A stretch of DNA of 64,000 nt from Bythopirellula sp. (GCA_028285205.1 JANQQA010000371.1:17021-81020), one strand, 5' to 3'. Shown: positions 18,789 to 28,891, counted from the stretch's first letter. Program-made: numbers and translations. Notes: generated by a model from the letters alone, not told the origin.

Positions 18789-19868
18789 ATGAACGGAACA
18801 GTGCTCAATCGGCAGATGGAAAATCCGACGATTGTAACAATTCAGCAGCACATTCTTCAGCAGCAGCGTAAGCACTCGCCTCATGCAACGGGGAGCTTTT
18901 CTTGGCTTCTGTCAGGGATCACGCTCGCTACGAAAATGACCGAGGCACGTGTTCGCCGCGCTGGCCTGCTCGACGTGCTGGGTGCCGCGGGTGAAGTCAA
19001 CGTGCAGGGTGAGAACCAGCAAAAGCTGGACGTCTACGCGGACGAAGCACTGATCCATTGCCTTGGAGTGCGAGAGAACGTGGCGATTATTGCGTCCGAG
19101 GAAAACGAACATGCCATCACCTTCGACGGCCGCGACGGCCATGGTGAGTACATCGTCGTATTCGACCCGCTCGATGGCTCCTCCAACATTGATGTCAACG
19201 TAAGCGTTGGTACCATCTTTTCCATTCTCAGAATGCCCAAGGGTCTGAGCCCCGATGATGATCCCACGGCTGCAGTGCTGCAGCCCGGTACTCGTCAGCT
19301 TGCCGCTGGGTATGTCGTCTACGGATCTTCGACGATCATGGTCTACACGACCGGGCACGGTGTACACGGCTTCACGCTGGATCCGGCGATCGGCGCGTTC
19401 GTCTTGAGCCATGAGAACATCCGTATGCCGGAGCAAGGCAGCTACTATTCCTCCAACGATGCGTATTGGGAAGAATTTCCTCGTTCCTATCGCGACTACC
19501 TCACGCATCTGCGTAGTGGAGGTATGGGGCGGCGCTATGCGCTCAGATACATCGGCTCGTTGGTCGCGGACTTCCATCGTACGCTGTTACGAGGGGGCGT
19601 CTTTCTGTATCCGCCTACCCACAAGAATCCCGAAGGTAAGCTACGCTTGCTGTACGAGGCAAATCCCGTCGCGTTCATTGCCGAGCAAGCTGGCGGGTAT
19701 GCTCTCGACGGCACCCGTCGAGTGGTTGAAATCGAACCAAAGGACATTCACCAGCGTACTTCGCTGGTCGTTGGAAGCGAGTCAGAAATAAGCGCGTTCC
19801 AGAAGTTCTGCCACGTCGATCCTGATTCCCTAGCCACCGGGAACGGGCGCTCGTCACTCGAATTCTAG
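18789..19868 (+). CDS. fbp: Class I fructose-1,6-bisphosphatase
   Basis: 359 residues. It hydrolyses fructose 1,6-bisphosphate to fructose 6-phosphate in gluconeogenesis. The metal/phosphate signature FDPLDGSSNIDVNVSVGTIFS and the upstream ASEEN are intact, as is the C-terminal active-site region (LRLLYEANPVAFIAEQAGG). Length fits class I enzymes. In this context it could return carbon from propionate or PHA breakdown to sugar or glycogen storage. Its last 15 bases overlap the 3' end of the convergent pccA gene. Confidence 0.95.
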   Translation: MNGTVLNRQMENPTIVTIQQHILQQQRKHSPHATGSFSWLLSGITLATKMTEARVRRAGLLDVLGAAGEVNVQGENQQKLDVYADEALIHCLGVRENVAIIASEENEHAITFDGRDGHGEYIVVFDPLDGSSNIDVNVSVGTIFSILRMPKGLSPDDDPTAAVLQPGTRQLAAGYVVYGSSTIMVYTTGHGVHGFTLDPAIGAFVLSHENIRMPEQGSYYSSNDAYWEEFPRSYRDYLTHLRSGGMGRRYALRYIGSLVADFHRTLLRGGVFLYPPTHKNPEGKLRLLYEANPVAFIAEQAGGYALDGTRRVVEIEPKDIHQRTSLVVGSESEISAFQKFCHVDPDSLATGNGRSSLEF

Positions 19869-21845
19869 AATCGGCTGGTCCACAGCAAGTGTGTCTCCGA
19901 CGGCAGCCAACACCTCGCCGACTTTGCCATCGCGCTCGGCGTGAAGGACATTCTCCATCTTCATCGCTTCGAGAACGATCAGGCTTTGCCCCGCCTTCAC
20001 TTCATCGCCCTGGCTCACTAACGACTGCGTCAACAACCCTGGCATCGGTGACAACAGGAACTTCGACATATCAGGAGGCTGCTTGACCGGCATGCAAGCG
20101 AGCAACTCCGCAGCGCGCGCGGACAGAACCATCACATCGAGTTGCGATCCCCAGTGAATCAGGCGGTACTTCATATTCCGCCGCTCTACTTGAATGCAAA
20201 CTTCGTTTCCATCGATCGTCCCACGGAACAACGCCTGGCCAAATTGCCATTCGCTCAATACTTCGTAATGCTCGCCTCCGTACTCCACGACGTGCCCTGC
20301 ACCGGTGTCTAGCGGCTGAACACGAACGGGATGATGAGCAGCATCCATGACAACGACCCATTTGTCCGGCACTTCGCGCTCGAATCCGGGTAACTGATCA
20401 CTAATGTTGGCGGCGCGATCCATGTACCTCCGATGGATTGATGCAGCAACGACGATCAGCAACGCCGGATCGTCGTGGACAACATCACTCGGACTAAAGC
20501 CGTTGGGGTACGCTTTGCCAATTAGCGTCGTATCGATACGGCCTTCTCGAAACCTCGCATCGTCGACGAGCGCGGCTAGAAAGCTCACGTTGTGAGATAG
20601 CCCGCGAATGCAGAACTCGTTCAGTGCACTCCGCATGTGAGCGATGGCACTGTCTCGTGTTGCTCCACGGGTCACCACTTTTGCGATCATTGGATCGTAG
20701 TGAATGGAAACTTCACTGCCTTCGTAGACGCCGGTGTCGACGCGAACGCAATCAGAGTCTGGCGGAGGCAGGTAGCGAACGAGCCGACCGACGGACGGAA
20801 GAAAGTTTCGGAATGGATCCTCTGCGTAAACGCGAGCCTCGATCGCCCAACCTGTCACTGTCACTTCGTGTTGCGCGAGGGGTAACGGCTCCTTGGCGGC
20901 AACGCGAAGCATCATTTCAACCAGGTCGAGTCCGGTGACCAATTCAGTCACTGGATGCTCCACTTGCAAACGCGTGTTCATTTCGAGGAAGTAGAAATTC
21001 CGTGACGCGTCGACGATGAACTCGACCGTGCCCGCCGATTGGTACTCGACGGCTTGAGCCAGCGCGACGGCCTGCTCGCCCATGGCCTTCCGTGTTGCGT
21101 CATCCAGAAACGGCGACGGTGCTTCTTCGATGACCTTTTGGTGGCGACGCTGCAGGGAACACTCCCGTTCTCCGAGGTAGATGGTGTTTCCGTGGGAGTC
21201 GGCTAGCACTTGGATTTCGATGTGACGAGGTTCCTCGATGTACTTCTCGATGAAGACCCGTTCATCGCCAAAGGCGGTTCGAGCTTCGTTGGTCGCACGA
21301 TCAAAGCCATCACGACAATCGTCGTCGTCGTAGGCAATGCGCATGCCCTTGCCACCACCGCCCGCACTCGCCTTGATCATGACGGGATAACCGACGTCGT
21401 TGGCGATTTCCACGGCATGTTCGGCGTTCTTGATTTCGTCGGAGTAACCAGGGATCGTATTGACCGAAGCGTAGTCAGCCAACTTCTTGGAAGTGATCTT
21501 GTCGCCCATGCACCGAATCGCATGCGGCTTCGGGCCAACGAAAACGATGCCTTCGTCTTCGAGCCTGGTGGCAAACTCCGCGTTTTCTGAGAGAAAACCA
21601 TAACCCGGGTGAACTGCTTGTGCTGAGGTCTCGCGGCATGCGGCGATGATTCGATCGATCGCCAAATAGCTATCGACGGCAGGAGCTGGTCCAATGCAGA
21701 CGGCCTCGTCGGCCAGGGAAACATGCAACGCGTCCACATCGGCTTCGGAGTAGACAGCCACCGTCCGAATACCCATCCGGCGAGCGGTCTTCATGACGCG
21801 GCAAGCAATTTCACCACGGTTGGCAATGAGAATTTTCTCAAACAT
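19854..21845 (-). CDS. pccA: Propionyl/acetyl-CoA carboxylase alpha subunit (biotin carboxylase + biotin carrier)
   Basis: 663 residues. The biotin carboxylase part (about 1-445) has the ATP-grasp glycine-rich loop (KASAGGGGKGMR), ERECSLQRRHQKVIEEAPS and the FLEMNTRLQVEHPVTE active site. A BT-like linker domain follows. The C-terminal carrier domain contains EAMKMEN with K629 as the predicted biotinylated lysine. With the beta subunit encoded 21 bases upstream it should carboxylate propionyl-CoA to (S)-methylmalonyl-CoA using ATP and bicarbonate. The methylmalonyl-CoA genes elsewhere in the island favour propionyl-CoA over acetyl-CoA, but substrate choice is inferred. Confidence 0.92.
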   Translation of the reverse strand: MFEKILIANRGEIACRVMKTARRMGIRTVAVYSEADVDALHVSLADEAVCIGPAPAVDSYLAIDRIIAACRETSAQAVHPGYGFLSENAEFATRLEDEGIVFVGPKPHAIRCMGDKITSKKLADYASVNTIPGYSDEIKNAEHAVEIANDVGYPVMIKASAGGGGKGMRIAYDDDDCRDGFDRATNEARTAFGDERVFIEKYIEEPRHIEIQVLADSHGNTIYLGERECSLQRRHQKVIEEAPSPFLDDATRKAMGEQAVALAQAVEYQSAGTVEFIVDASRNFYFLEMNTRLQVEHPVTELVTGLDLVEMMLRVAAKEPLPLAQHEVTVTGWAIEARVYAEDPFRNFLPSVGRLVRYLPPPDSDCVRVDTGVYEGSEVSIHYDPMIAKVVTRGATRDSAIAHMRSALNEFCIRGLSHNVSFLAALVDDARFREGRIDTTLIGKAYPNGFSPSDVVHDDPALLIVVAASIHRRYMDRAANISDQLPGFEREVPDKWVVVMDAAHHPVRVQPLDTGAGHVVEYGGEHYEVLSEWQFGQALFRGTIDGNEVCIQVERRNMKYRLIHWGSQLDVMVLSARAAELLACMPVKQPPDMSKFLLSPMPGLLTQSLVSQGDEVKAGQSLIVLEAMKMENVLHAERDGKVGEVLAAVGDTLAVDQPILEFE

Positions 21846-21866
21846 CGGATTTCGAGTGTCAGAATT

Positions 21867-23399
21867 CTAAAGGGGGATGTTTCCGTGCTTTCGCCAGGGA
21901 TTTTCGAGCTTCTTGTTTCTAAGCATCGCGAGTGACCTGCAGATACGTTGTCTGGTAAAGCGGGGACTAATCACGTCATCGATGAAACCTCGTCGACCCG
22001 CAATGAATGGATTGGCAAACTTGGAACGATACTCCTCGGTCAGTTCCGCCAGCCGTTCTTCGTTTCCCCTTTCTTCGCGGAAGATGATCTCCACGGCACC
22101 CTTGGGCCCCATCACAGCAATCTCGGCCGTTGGCCAAGCGATATTGACGTCGCCACGCAGGTGTTTGGAAGCCATCACATCGTACGCTCCGCCGTATGCT
22201 TTTCTCGTGATCAGTGTGATCTTCGGGACAGTGGCTTCCGCGTAGGCATAGAGAAGCTTAGCACCGTGTTTGATGATGCCACCGTATTCCTGCGCTGTAC
22301 CTGGCATAAATCCGGGAACATCGACGAATGTCAGAATTGGAAAGTTAAAGGCGTCGCAGAAGCGGACGAATCGGGCTGCCTTGATCGCGGAGCGGATGTC
22401 TAAGCAGCCAGCAAGTACTAGTGGTTGATTGGCAACGATTCCGACGGGGTAACCTTCCATGCGGGCGAACCCCACAATGATATTCTTCGCATGTTCGGGT
22501 TGAATCTCGAAGAAGTCGGTATCATCGACAATCTTGAGGATCAACTCCTTCATGTCGTATGACTTCGAAGGACTATTCGGAATCAGCGTATCTAACGACG
22601 GCTCGGCGCGATCGGCCTTATCTGGCGTTGGGCGATGTGGTGGTGCCACGCGATTGTTGGCTGGCAGATAGTTGATGAATCTCCTCAGCATGGCTAGTGC
22701 TTCCACATCATCTTCGAAGGCCCGATCGGCGACGCCCGATTTCGTGGAATGCGTCAACGCGCCGCCCAGTTCCTCATGCGTCACTTCCTCGTGCGTGACC
22801 GTCTTTACCACATCCGGTCCTGTGACAAACATGTAAGAACTATCTTTGACCATGAAAATGAAATCAGTCATCGCCGGAGAATAGACGGCTCCCCCGGCAC
22901 ACGGGCCCATGATCAGAGAAATCTGCGGCACAACTCCCGAGGCCAGCACATTGCGCTGAAAGACATCTGCATACCCGCCCAAGGATGCAACTCCCTCTTG
23001 AATGCGAGCACCCCCCGAGTCGTTGAGGCCCACGACTGGCGCGCCGACCTTCATCGCGTGGTCCATGATCTTGCAGATCTTCTCTGCATGGGCCTCCGAC
23101 AATGATCCACCAAAGACCGTGAAGTCCTGGCTAAACACGAATACAACACGGCCATTGACCGTGCCATAGCCGGTAACTACTCCATCGCCGGGGATCGTTT
23201 CACCACCCATGCCGAAATCGGAGCAGCGATGCTCAACGAACATATCCCATTCTTCAAAGGTCCCGGGATCGAGCAGTAGCTCGATCCGCTCGCGCGCCGT
23301 TAGCTTGCCTTTCTGATGTTGCTTGTCGATTCGCGGCTGACCGCCTCCGAGGTGCGCTGCGGCGCGTTTCTGTTCCAATTTGCGGATAATGTCTTGCAT
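21867..23399 (-). CDS. pccB: Propionyl-CoA carboxylase beta subunit (carboxyltransferase)
   Basis: About 510 residues with the two crotonase-like carboxyltransferase halves: GLNDSGGARIQEGVASLGGYADVF and IMGPCAGGAVYSPAMTDF in the N half, VDVPGFMPGTAQEYGGIIKHGAKLLYAYAEA and RKAYGGAYDVMASKHL in the C half. It transfers CO2 from the biotin of PccA to propionyl-CoA. The start at 23399 (MQDIIRKLEQKR) matches the family; an upstream in-frame start would add 53 unrelated residues. It precedes pccA and follows the nifJ/DHOD-like pair after a 220-base gap, so a separate promoter is possible. The mmdA gene of this window is a paralogue. Confidence 0.93.
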   Translation of the reverse strand: MQDIIRKLEQKRAAAHLGGGQPRIDKQHQKGKLTARERIELLLDPGTFEEWDMFVEHRCSDFGMGGETIPGDGVVTGYGTVNGRVVFVFSQDFTVFGGSLSEAHAEKICKIMDHAMKVGAPVVGLNDSGGARIQEGVASLGGYADVFQRNVLASGVVPQISLIMGPCAGGAVYSPAMTDFIFMVKDSSYMFVTGPDVVKTVTHEEVTHEELGGALTHSTKSGVADRAFEDDVEALAMLRRFINYLPANNRVAPPHRPTPDKADRAEPSLDTLIPNSPSKSYDMKELILKIVDDTDFFEIQPEHAKNIIVGFARMEGYPVGIVANQPLVLAGCLDIRSAIKAARFVRFCDAFNFPILTFVDVPGFMPGTAQEYGGIIKHGAKLLYAYAEATVPKITLITRKAYGGAYDVMASKHLRGDVNIAWPTAEIAVMGPKGAVEIIFREERGNEERLAELTEEYRSKFANPFIAGRRGFIDDVISPRFTRQRICRSLAMLRNKKLENPWRKHGNIPL

Positions 23400-23619
23400 G
23401 GTAAGTTCAATTGAGTGGCGTTGAGCGTTGTTCGGTCCAACTTGTTGCCCGAGGCCACAATCGTTGGTGTGCTGAGGAGCTAACGGCAAGTCCAATATGG
23501 CCAGCCTTAATCGACATCGCCTCGACTCCGCGTGGCGAAAGATGGTCTCTTGCTGCAAACGTCGAGCTATCTGGCACTAACGGTTCCTTTCCATCGGCAA
23601 GCCGCAGATCATTGTATCG

Positions 23620-24639
23620 TTAGTGGGGCATTTGATTATCGAGTGTATACGACGTAAGTGCCTTCATGTAGTTGGCCCGCTCCAACGTCCCTGGATTGGG
23701 GCTATTCTTACGACTCATGCTTCCCTTAAGTTGATCGATTGATTCGTATTCGTTCTCTTCCATCCAGTGTACGACATCATCGATAATGGTGCTTAAGTGT
23801 TCCGAGCCCTTCATCAATAGAATACTGGCCAACATGAGCACATCCGCCCCGGCAAGCAGCATCTTCACGGCGCCTTCCATGCGATGGATGCCACTGGTCG
23901 CGGCTAGCGAGGCCTGCACCTGATCCTTTAAAACTGCCAACCAACGGATCGGAATCCTCGCTTCATGCCGATTGCTCAGCACGAGATCTGGCTTGAACTC
24001 AAGCGACTCCAAATCGATGTCGGCTTCTAAATAGCGGTTGAAAAGCACCAAGCCGTCTGCTCCGGCAGTGACAAGCCGCTGGGCAAAATGCGGCAGACTG
24101 GTAAAGTTCTGGCCAATCTTTATGGCAATTGGGACCGAAACCGAGTCCTTCACTGCTGCCACGAGATCGACGTATTGCTGTTCGACATCGGCGGCGGTCA
24201 GGTCGGGTTCTGTCGGGATGAAGTAGATATTCAGCTCAAGCGCGTCCGCGCCCGCTTCCTCGATCGCCTTGGCATACCGTACCCACCCACCGTTGGAGGA
24301 TCCATTTAGACTGCCGATGATGGGAATGTCGACTGCTTGCTTGGCGGCCGCCAAGTGATCCAGATACTCAGACGGTCCCGTCCTGAAATTTTGATATTCA
24401 GGAAAGTGAGAGAGCGACTCGGCAAAGGACTCGGCCTGATAGTCGTAGAGTCGCGCCAGCTCTAATTCTTCGTGTTCAATTTGTTCTTCAAATAAGGACG
24501 GCAAAACGGCCAACGACGCCCCCGCCTCCTCGAGACGCTTTAAGTTATCAAGGTCTCCTGTAAGAGGCGAACAGGCGGCAGCAGCAAAAGGATTCTTCAA
24601 TCGAATGCCGAGGTAGCTTGTGCTAAGGTCGACCGTCAT
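23620..24639 (-). CDS. Dihydroorotate dehydrogenase-like flavoprotein linked to nifJ
   Basis: 339 residues of a TIM-barrel FMN protein (DHOD superfamily): TSYLGIRLKNPFAAAACSPLTG at the start, SLNGSSNGGWVRYAKAIEEAGADALELN, IKIGQNFTSLPHFAQRL, and the phosphate-binding TSGIHRMEGAVKMLLAGADVLMLAS. The loop that carries the catalytic Cys or Ser in true PyrD (N-x-S-C-P-N type) is replaced by NIYFIPTEPD, so pyrimidine synthesis is unlikely. It starts six bases after the nifJ stop codon, and nifJ neighbours of this kind are common. A role as electron-transfer or redox partner of NifJ is inference. Confidence 0.85.
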   Translation of the reverse strand: MTVDLSTSYLGIRLKNPFAAAACSPLTGDLDNLKRLEEAGASLAVLPSLFEEQIEHEELELARLYDYQAESFAESLSHFPEYQNFRTGPSEYLDHLAAAKQAVDIPIIGSLNGSSNGGWVRYAKAIEEAGADALELNIYFIPTEPDLTAADVEQQYVDLVAAVKDSVSVPIAIKIGQNFTSLPHFAQRLVTAGADGLVLFNRYLEADIDLESLEFKPDLVLSNRHEARIPIRWLAVLKDQVQASLAATSGIHRMEGAVKMLLAGADVLMLASILLMKGSEHLSTIIDDVVHWMEENEYESIDQLKGSMSRKNSPNPGTLERANYMKALTSYTLDNQMPH

Positions 24640-24645
24640 AACTTG

Positions 24646-27600
24646 CTATACTCCTGACTCTTCGAATCCCTCAGAGAGTTCACGTTCGACACCGGCCATC
24701 TGTTCGTAGTAGTGCCATTGATCGTCGATGTCTCGCTGTGCTAGATCGAACAAGTACTCGGCGTGCTCGGGGTTGGTGCGGGCGAGCATCGCGAATCGGG
24801 CCTCTTTCATGGCGAGCTCTTTAAACGGTTTCGTTGGTTTGCGGCAATCGAGCCGGAATGGCCGTTTCCCGGCATGTGCCTCGCGTGGGTCGTAGCGATA
24901 CAACGGCCAGAAGCCCGTCTGCACGATCTCCTTTTGATGCGTCATCGAGGTGCTCATGTCGATGCCGTGTGCGATGCAGTGGCTGTAAGCGAGAATCAAT
25001 GACGGACCCGGATACGATTCCGCCTCGCTAAAGACGCGAACCGTTTGAGCTGGATTTGACCCCATTGCCACTTGAGCCACGTACACATTGCCGTACGAGA
25101 CGGCGAGCATGCCGAGGTCTTTCTTGCGGGCGGGTTTGCCCCCGGCCGCAAACTTCGCGACGGCTGCCCGAGGAGTTGCCTTTGACATTTGGCCGCCGGT
25201 ATTTGAGTAGACGCCCGTATCCAGCACGAGAATATTTACGTCGCGACCCGTGGTCAGTACGTGGTCTAATCCACCGAATCCGATGTCGTAGGCCCATCCA
25301 TCGCCGCCGACAATCCAGACGCTCCGATTCACCAGCACATCAGCGATTGCAGACAGCGTGCCGGCTGCCTGGGTTGCAGAGCCATCCGCACGAGCTAACC
25401 GCGAACGCAGCTCGGCGATACGCTCCCGCTGACGCTGGATCGAGGCCTCGTCGGAGACACCTCCCTGCAATAGCTCCTCCACCAGCGGCTCACCGACTTC
25501 TGTGGCCAAGTCACGCAACAAGCTCTCGGCGTAATCTCGCTTCTGGTCGAGCGCCAGTCGCAGACCCAGCCCAAATTCGGCGTTGTCTTCAAACAGCGAG
25601 TTAATCCACGTAGGACCGCGCCCGTCTTCGTTCGTGCTCCACGGAGTCGTGGGAAGGTTGCCACCGTAGATGGATGAGCAACCAGTGGCATTGGCAATCA
25701 GCGTGCGGTCACCGAAGAGTTGACTCATCAGTTTTAGGTACGGAGTTTCGCCGCATCCAGCGCACGCACCTGAGAACTCAAACAGCGGCTGCAGTAGCTG
25801 CGTGCCCTTCACCGTATCAGTCTTTGCCAGAGTGCGGTCGAGTTCAGGCAAATCTAGGAAGAAGTCAAAATTGGCTCGCTCGCGCTCAAGATGCTCGAGC
25901 TTCGGCTCCATATTGATCGCCTTGTGCTTAGCCACTTCTTTGCTCTTCGCAGGGCAAACATCTACGCAGACACCGCAGCCCGTGCAATCGTCTGGAGCAA
26001 CCTGAATAGTCATCTGGTAGTCGGGCAGATCTTTGCCCTTCCACGACCGAGATAAGAAGCCGTTTGGAGCATCGGCACACGATGCGGGCAGATAAGTCTT
26101 GGAGCGGATCGCAGCATGTGGGCAGACGAGCGCGCAGAGACCGCACTCGATGCAGATATCCGGATCCCAGATTGGGATTTCCTGGGCGATACTCCGTTTT
26201 TCAATGCAGGCTGTTCCGGTTGGAAACGACCCATCAACAGGCAAGGCACTGACCGGCAATAAATCGCCGCGCCCATCCAGCAGCATTGAAGTCACGCGTT
26301 TGACGAAGTCGTTGTCGTGACTTGCAACTGGCGGAAGGCGGTGTGTTTTGCTCGAAACTTTCGCAGGCACTTCGACTTCGTGAAGTGCGTCGAGCGCCGC
26401 GTCCACGGCTGCGAAGTTGCGCCGTAGAATGGCCTCGCCGCGATTGCCATAGGTTTTGCGAATGGCTGACTTAATGTGTTCAATCGCTTCTTCGCGCGGT
26501 AGCACACCACATAGCGCGAAGAAACAAGTCTGCATGATCGTATTGATTCGCGTTCCCATTTCGGCCTGCCGAGCCACATGAAGGGCGTCAATCACGTAGA
26601 ACTTGAGTTCTTTCTCGATTATCTGCTCCTGTATCTCAGCAGGAAGGTGGTCCCATACCTCCGAGGGACCGTAGGTGCTGTTGAGCAGAAAAGTCGCGCC
26701 AGGCTGAGCAATCTTAAGTACATCGATGCGCTCAAGAAAATTGAACTGATGGCAGGCGACAAAATTCGCGCGCTCGATGAGATAGCTGGAGTTGATTGGT
26801 CGGGGGCTAAATCGAAGGTGCGAAACTGTGACCGAGCCCGCCTTCTTCGAATCGTAGACGAAGTAACCCTGCGAATACATCGGTGTGTTTTCGCCGATGA
26901 TCTTCACGGAGTTTTTGCTTGCACCGACGGTGCCGTCGCTTCCCAAGCCGTAGAACACCGCACGCGTGACGTCGTCACCCTCCGTTGAGAATTCTGGATC
27001 CCATTTGAGGCTGAGGTGCGTCACGTCATCGATAATACCAATCGTGAAATGTCGTTGGGGCTCGTCCGCGTCCAATTCTTGGTACACGCGCGCCGCCATC
27101 GCTGGAGTAAACTCCTTGGAGGAGAGCCCATAGCGTCCGCCGATCAGGGCCTCGCACTGATGCAGACGGTTGCCCTCGGCTAGTGCCGTGAGCACATCTT
27201 GGTACAGCGGCTCGCCAATTGCACCAGGTTCCTTCGTGCGATCGAGTGCAGCGATTCGCTTGGCGGTCTTCGGAAGCGTGGCGAGGAGTGCTGCCGCATC
27301 GAAGGGACGGTAGAGTCGGACTTTTATCAGGCCAACTCTCTCTCCCTCAGCAAGCAGCCGCTCCACGGCCTCTTCAACGGCGCCCGCCCCAGACCCCATC
27401 ATGACGATCACGCGCTCTGCATCCGGTGCGCCAACGTAATCGAACAGGCTGTACTGACGCCCCGAAAGCTTGGCAAAACTATCCATGGTTTGCTGAACGA
27501 TGCCGGGGACATCCAAGTAAAACGGATTCGCAGCCTCTCTTGCTTGGAAGAATACGTCTGGATTCTGGGCTGTTCCGCGCAAGACGGGGCGATCAGGATC

Positions 27601-28239
27601 CATGGCTCGATCCCGATGTTCCTGCACCAATTGCTCGTCGATCATCTCTCGAATTTGATCCGGAGAGATTAGCGAAATCTTGTTGACCTCGTGGGAGGTA
27701 CGGAAGCCGTCGAAGAAATGTACAAAGGGTACACGTGACTTTAGCGTGGCGGCATGGGAGATCATCGCTAAGTCATGCGCCTCTTGCACAGAACCGGCAG
27801 CGAGCATCGCCCACCCGGCTTGTCGCACGGCCATCACATCGCTGTGGTCTCCGAAGATGGAGAGCGCATGCGTGGCGATACTACGAGCGGCGATATGAAA
27901 AACAGCCGGCAGGAGTTCGCCAGCAATCTTGTACATATTCGGGATCATTAGCAACAATCCCTGAGATGCGGTGAAAGTGGTCGTCAACGCGCCAGCCTGA
28001 AGTGAGCCATGAATCGCGCCAGCAGCTCCAGCTTCACTCTGCATTTCGATAACATCCGGAACGGTTCCGAAGATGTTATTGCGCGATTGTGACGACCACT
28101 TGTCAGACAATTCGCCCATGGGCGACGCTGGCGTGATGGGATAAATCGCGATTACTTCATTCGTCTGATGGGCGATGTAGGCCGCAGCCTCATTGCCGTC
28201 GATCGTAACAAACTTAGCCGACTCCACGTTTCGACCCAT
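24646..28239 (-). CDS. nifJ: Pyruvate:ferredoxin (flavodoxin) oxidoreductase
   Basis: 1197 residues, the normal single-chain length. It oxidises pyruvate and CoA to acetyl-CoA and CO2, reducing ferredoxin or flavodoxin. Domain I carries IAIYPITPASPMGELSD. The ferredoxin-like domain (about 690-760) has two 4Fe-4S motifs, CIECGLCALVCP and CTGCGVCVDVCP. The C-terminal thiamine diphosphate domain (about 820-1150) has GACAGCGETPYLKLMSQLFG, ATGCSSIYGG and GGDGWAYDIGFGGLDHVL. Presence of this oxygen-sensitive enzyme points to anoxic or micro-oxic metabolism. It supplies acetyl-CoA for PhaA and reduced ferredoxin for NfnAB. Confidence 0.96.
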   Translation of the reverse strand: MGRNVESAKFVTIDGNEAAAYIAHQTNEVIAIYPITPASPMGELSDKWSSQSRNNIFGTVPDVIEMQSEAGAAGAIHGSLQAGALTTTFTASQGLLLMIPNMYKIAGELLPAVFHIAARSIATHALSIFGDHSDVMAVRQAGWAMLAAGSVQEAHDLAMISHAATLKSRVPFVHFFDGFRTSHEVNKISLISPDQIREMIDEQLVQEHRDRAMDPDRPVLRGTAQNPDVFFQAREAANPFYLDVPGIVQQTMDSFAKLSGRQYSLFDYVGAPDAERVIVMMGSGAGAVEEAVERLLAEGERVGLIKVRLYRPFDAAALLATLPKTAKRIAALDRTKEPGAIGEPLYQDVLTALAEGNRLHQCEALIGGRYGLSSKEFTPAMAARVYQELDADEPQRHFTIGIIDDVTHLSLKWDPEFSTEGDDVTRAVFYGLGSDGTVGASKNSVKIIGENTPMYSQGYFVYDSKKAGSVTVSHLRFSPRPINSSYLIERANFVACHQFNFLERIDVLKIAQPGATFLLNSTYGPSEVWDHLPAEIQEQIIEKELKFYVIDALHVARQAEMGTRINTIMQTCFFALCGVLPREEAIEHIKSAIRKTYGNRGEAILRRNFAAVDAALDALHEVEVPAKVSSKTHRLPPVASHDNDFVKRVTSMLLDGRGDLLPVSALPVDGSFPTGTACIEKRSIAQEIPIWDPDICIECGLCALVCPHAAIRSKTYLPASCADAPNGFLSRSWKGKDLPDYQMTIQVAPDDCTGCGVCVDVCPAKSKEVAKHKAINMEPKLEHLERERANFDFFLDLPELDRTLAKTDTVKGTQLLQPLFEFSGACAGCGETPYLKLMSQLFGDRTLIANATGCSSIYGGNLPTTPWSTNEDGRGPTWINSLFEDNAEFGLGLRLALDQKRDYAESLLRDLATEVGEPLVEELLQGGVSDEASIQRQRERIAELRSRLARADGSATQAAGTLSAIADVLVNRSVWIVGGDGWAYDIGFGGLDHVLTTGRDVNILVLDTGVYSNTGGQMSKATPRAAVAKFAAGGKPARKKDLGMLAVSYGNVYVAQVAMGSNPAQTVRVFSEAESYPGPSLILAYSHCIAHGIDMSTSMTHQKEIVQTGFWPLYRYDPREAHAGKRPFRLDCRKPTKPFKELAMKEARFAMLARTNPEHAEYLFDLAQRDIDDQWHYYEQMAGVERELSEGFEESGV

Positions 28240-28384
28240 CCTTTGCCGTTGTCAATTCCACGAACAGAGCGACTGATCATCCAAATGCTGCTCGACATTC
28301 GATTACTCTAAGGCCGACATGTCAAGTCAGTTGACGATCAGCAACAGGGGTTTGAAAACCACCGCAGCAGCTACGCGACAGTGA

Positions 28385-28822
28385 TCATGCCGTTGCCTTC
28401 GTTGCAAATTCGCTCCACTTATTTGCGGCATCCTGAAACTCTTTCATCTGTGATTCAGAAATGTCGCGGACGCATTCAAGAGTCTTCCGCATGAACGTTT
28501 CTGCTCTCTCACGGAATTCCTCGGGATTACTCGACTCGGCAACGCGAAGCGCTTCCTCAAGTGAATCAAGTGATGCCTGGTATTGTTGATTGAGGGCTTC
28601 ACGATGCTTGTTGGCCAAGTCGGAAATCGTGGTTGTCCACTGTTTTTGAAAATCTCGGACTTTGTCGAGCCAAGCCGCTTGCGGCGTGGGGAAGCCGGGC
28701 CACAACGCACCCCATTGCTGAAACAGTTCTTGTTGCATCTTGAGGTTTGATTCTGCGGCGCGCTGCATGTTCTTGAAGACTTCTTCGTAGATCGTCGACA
28801 CGTTCTCAGCTTTGGTGGCCAT
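28385..28822 (-). CDS. Phasin-like PHA granule-associated protein
   Basis: 145 residues, almost entirely amphipathic helix, with no signal peptide. The FKNMQRAAESNLKMQQELFQQW and WLDKVRDFQKQW segments resemble phasins and recur in the N-terminal part of the phasin-reductase fusion encoded at 29560-30783. Phasins coat polyhydroxyalkanoate granules. GGAG lies eight bases before the ATG, and a good promoter is visible upstream (28892-28920). It precedes nifJ by about 145 bases and is divergent from phaR, the usual partner regulator of phasin genes. Confidence 0.8.
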   Translation of the reverse strand: MATKAENVSTIYEEVFKNMQRAAESNLKMQQELFQQWGALWPGFPTPQAAWLDKVRDFQKQWTTTISDLANKHREALNQQYQASLDSLEEALRVAESSNPEEFRERAETFMRKTLECVRDISESQMKEFQDAANKWSEFATKATA

Positions 28823-28891
28823 GATCTTATCTCCTACTTGCGTGGTTGGTCGTCGGAGTTTGTTTGGCCCCGACTCACTAGCGTTACGTAA

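Noticed and set aside
18912..19577. Minus-strand frame of 221 codons inside fbp
   Set aside because: Antisense to a highly conserved enzyme gene; no domain.
23620..24639. Annotation as PyrD, dihydroorotate dehydrogenase
   Set aside because: The catalytic loop residue is missing and the gene is coupled to nifJ, not to pyrimidine genes.
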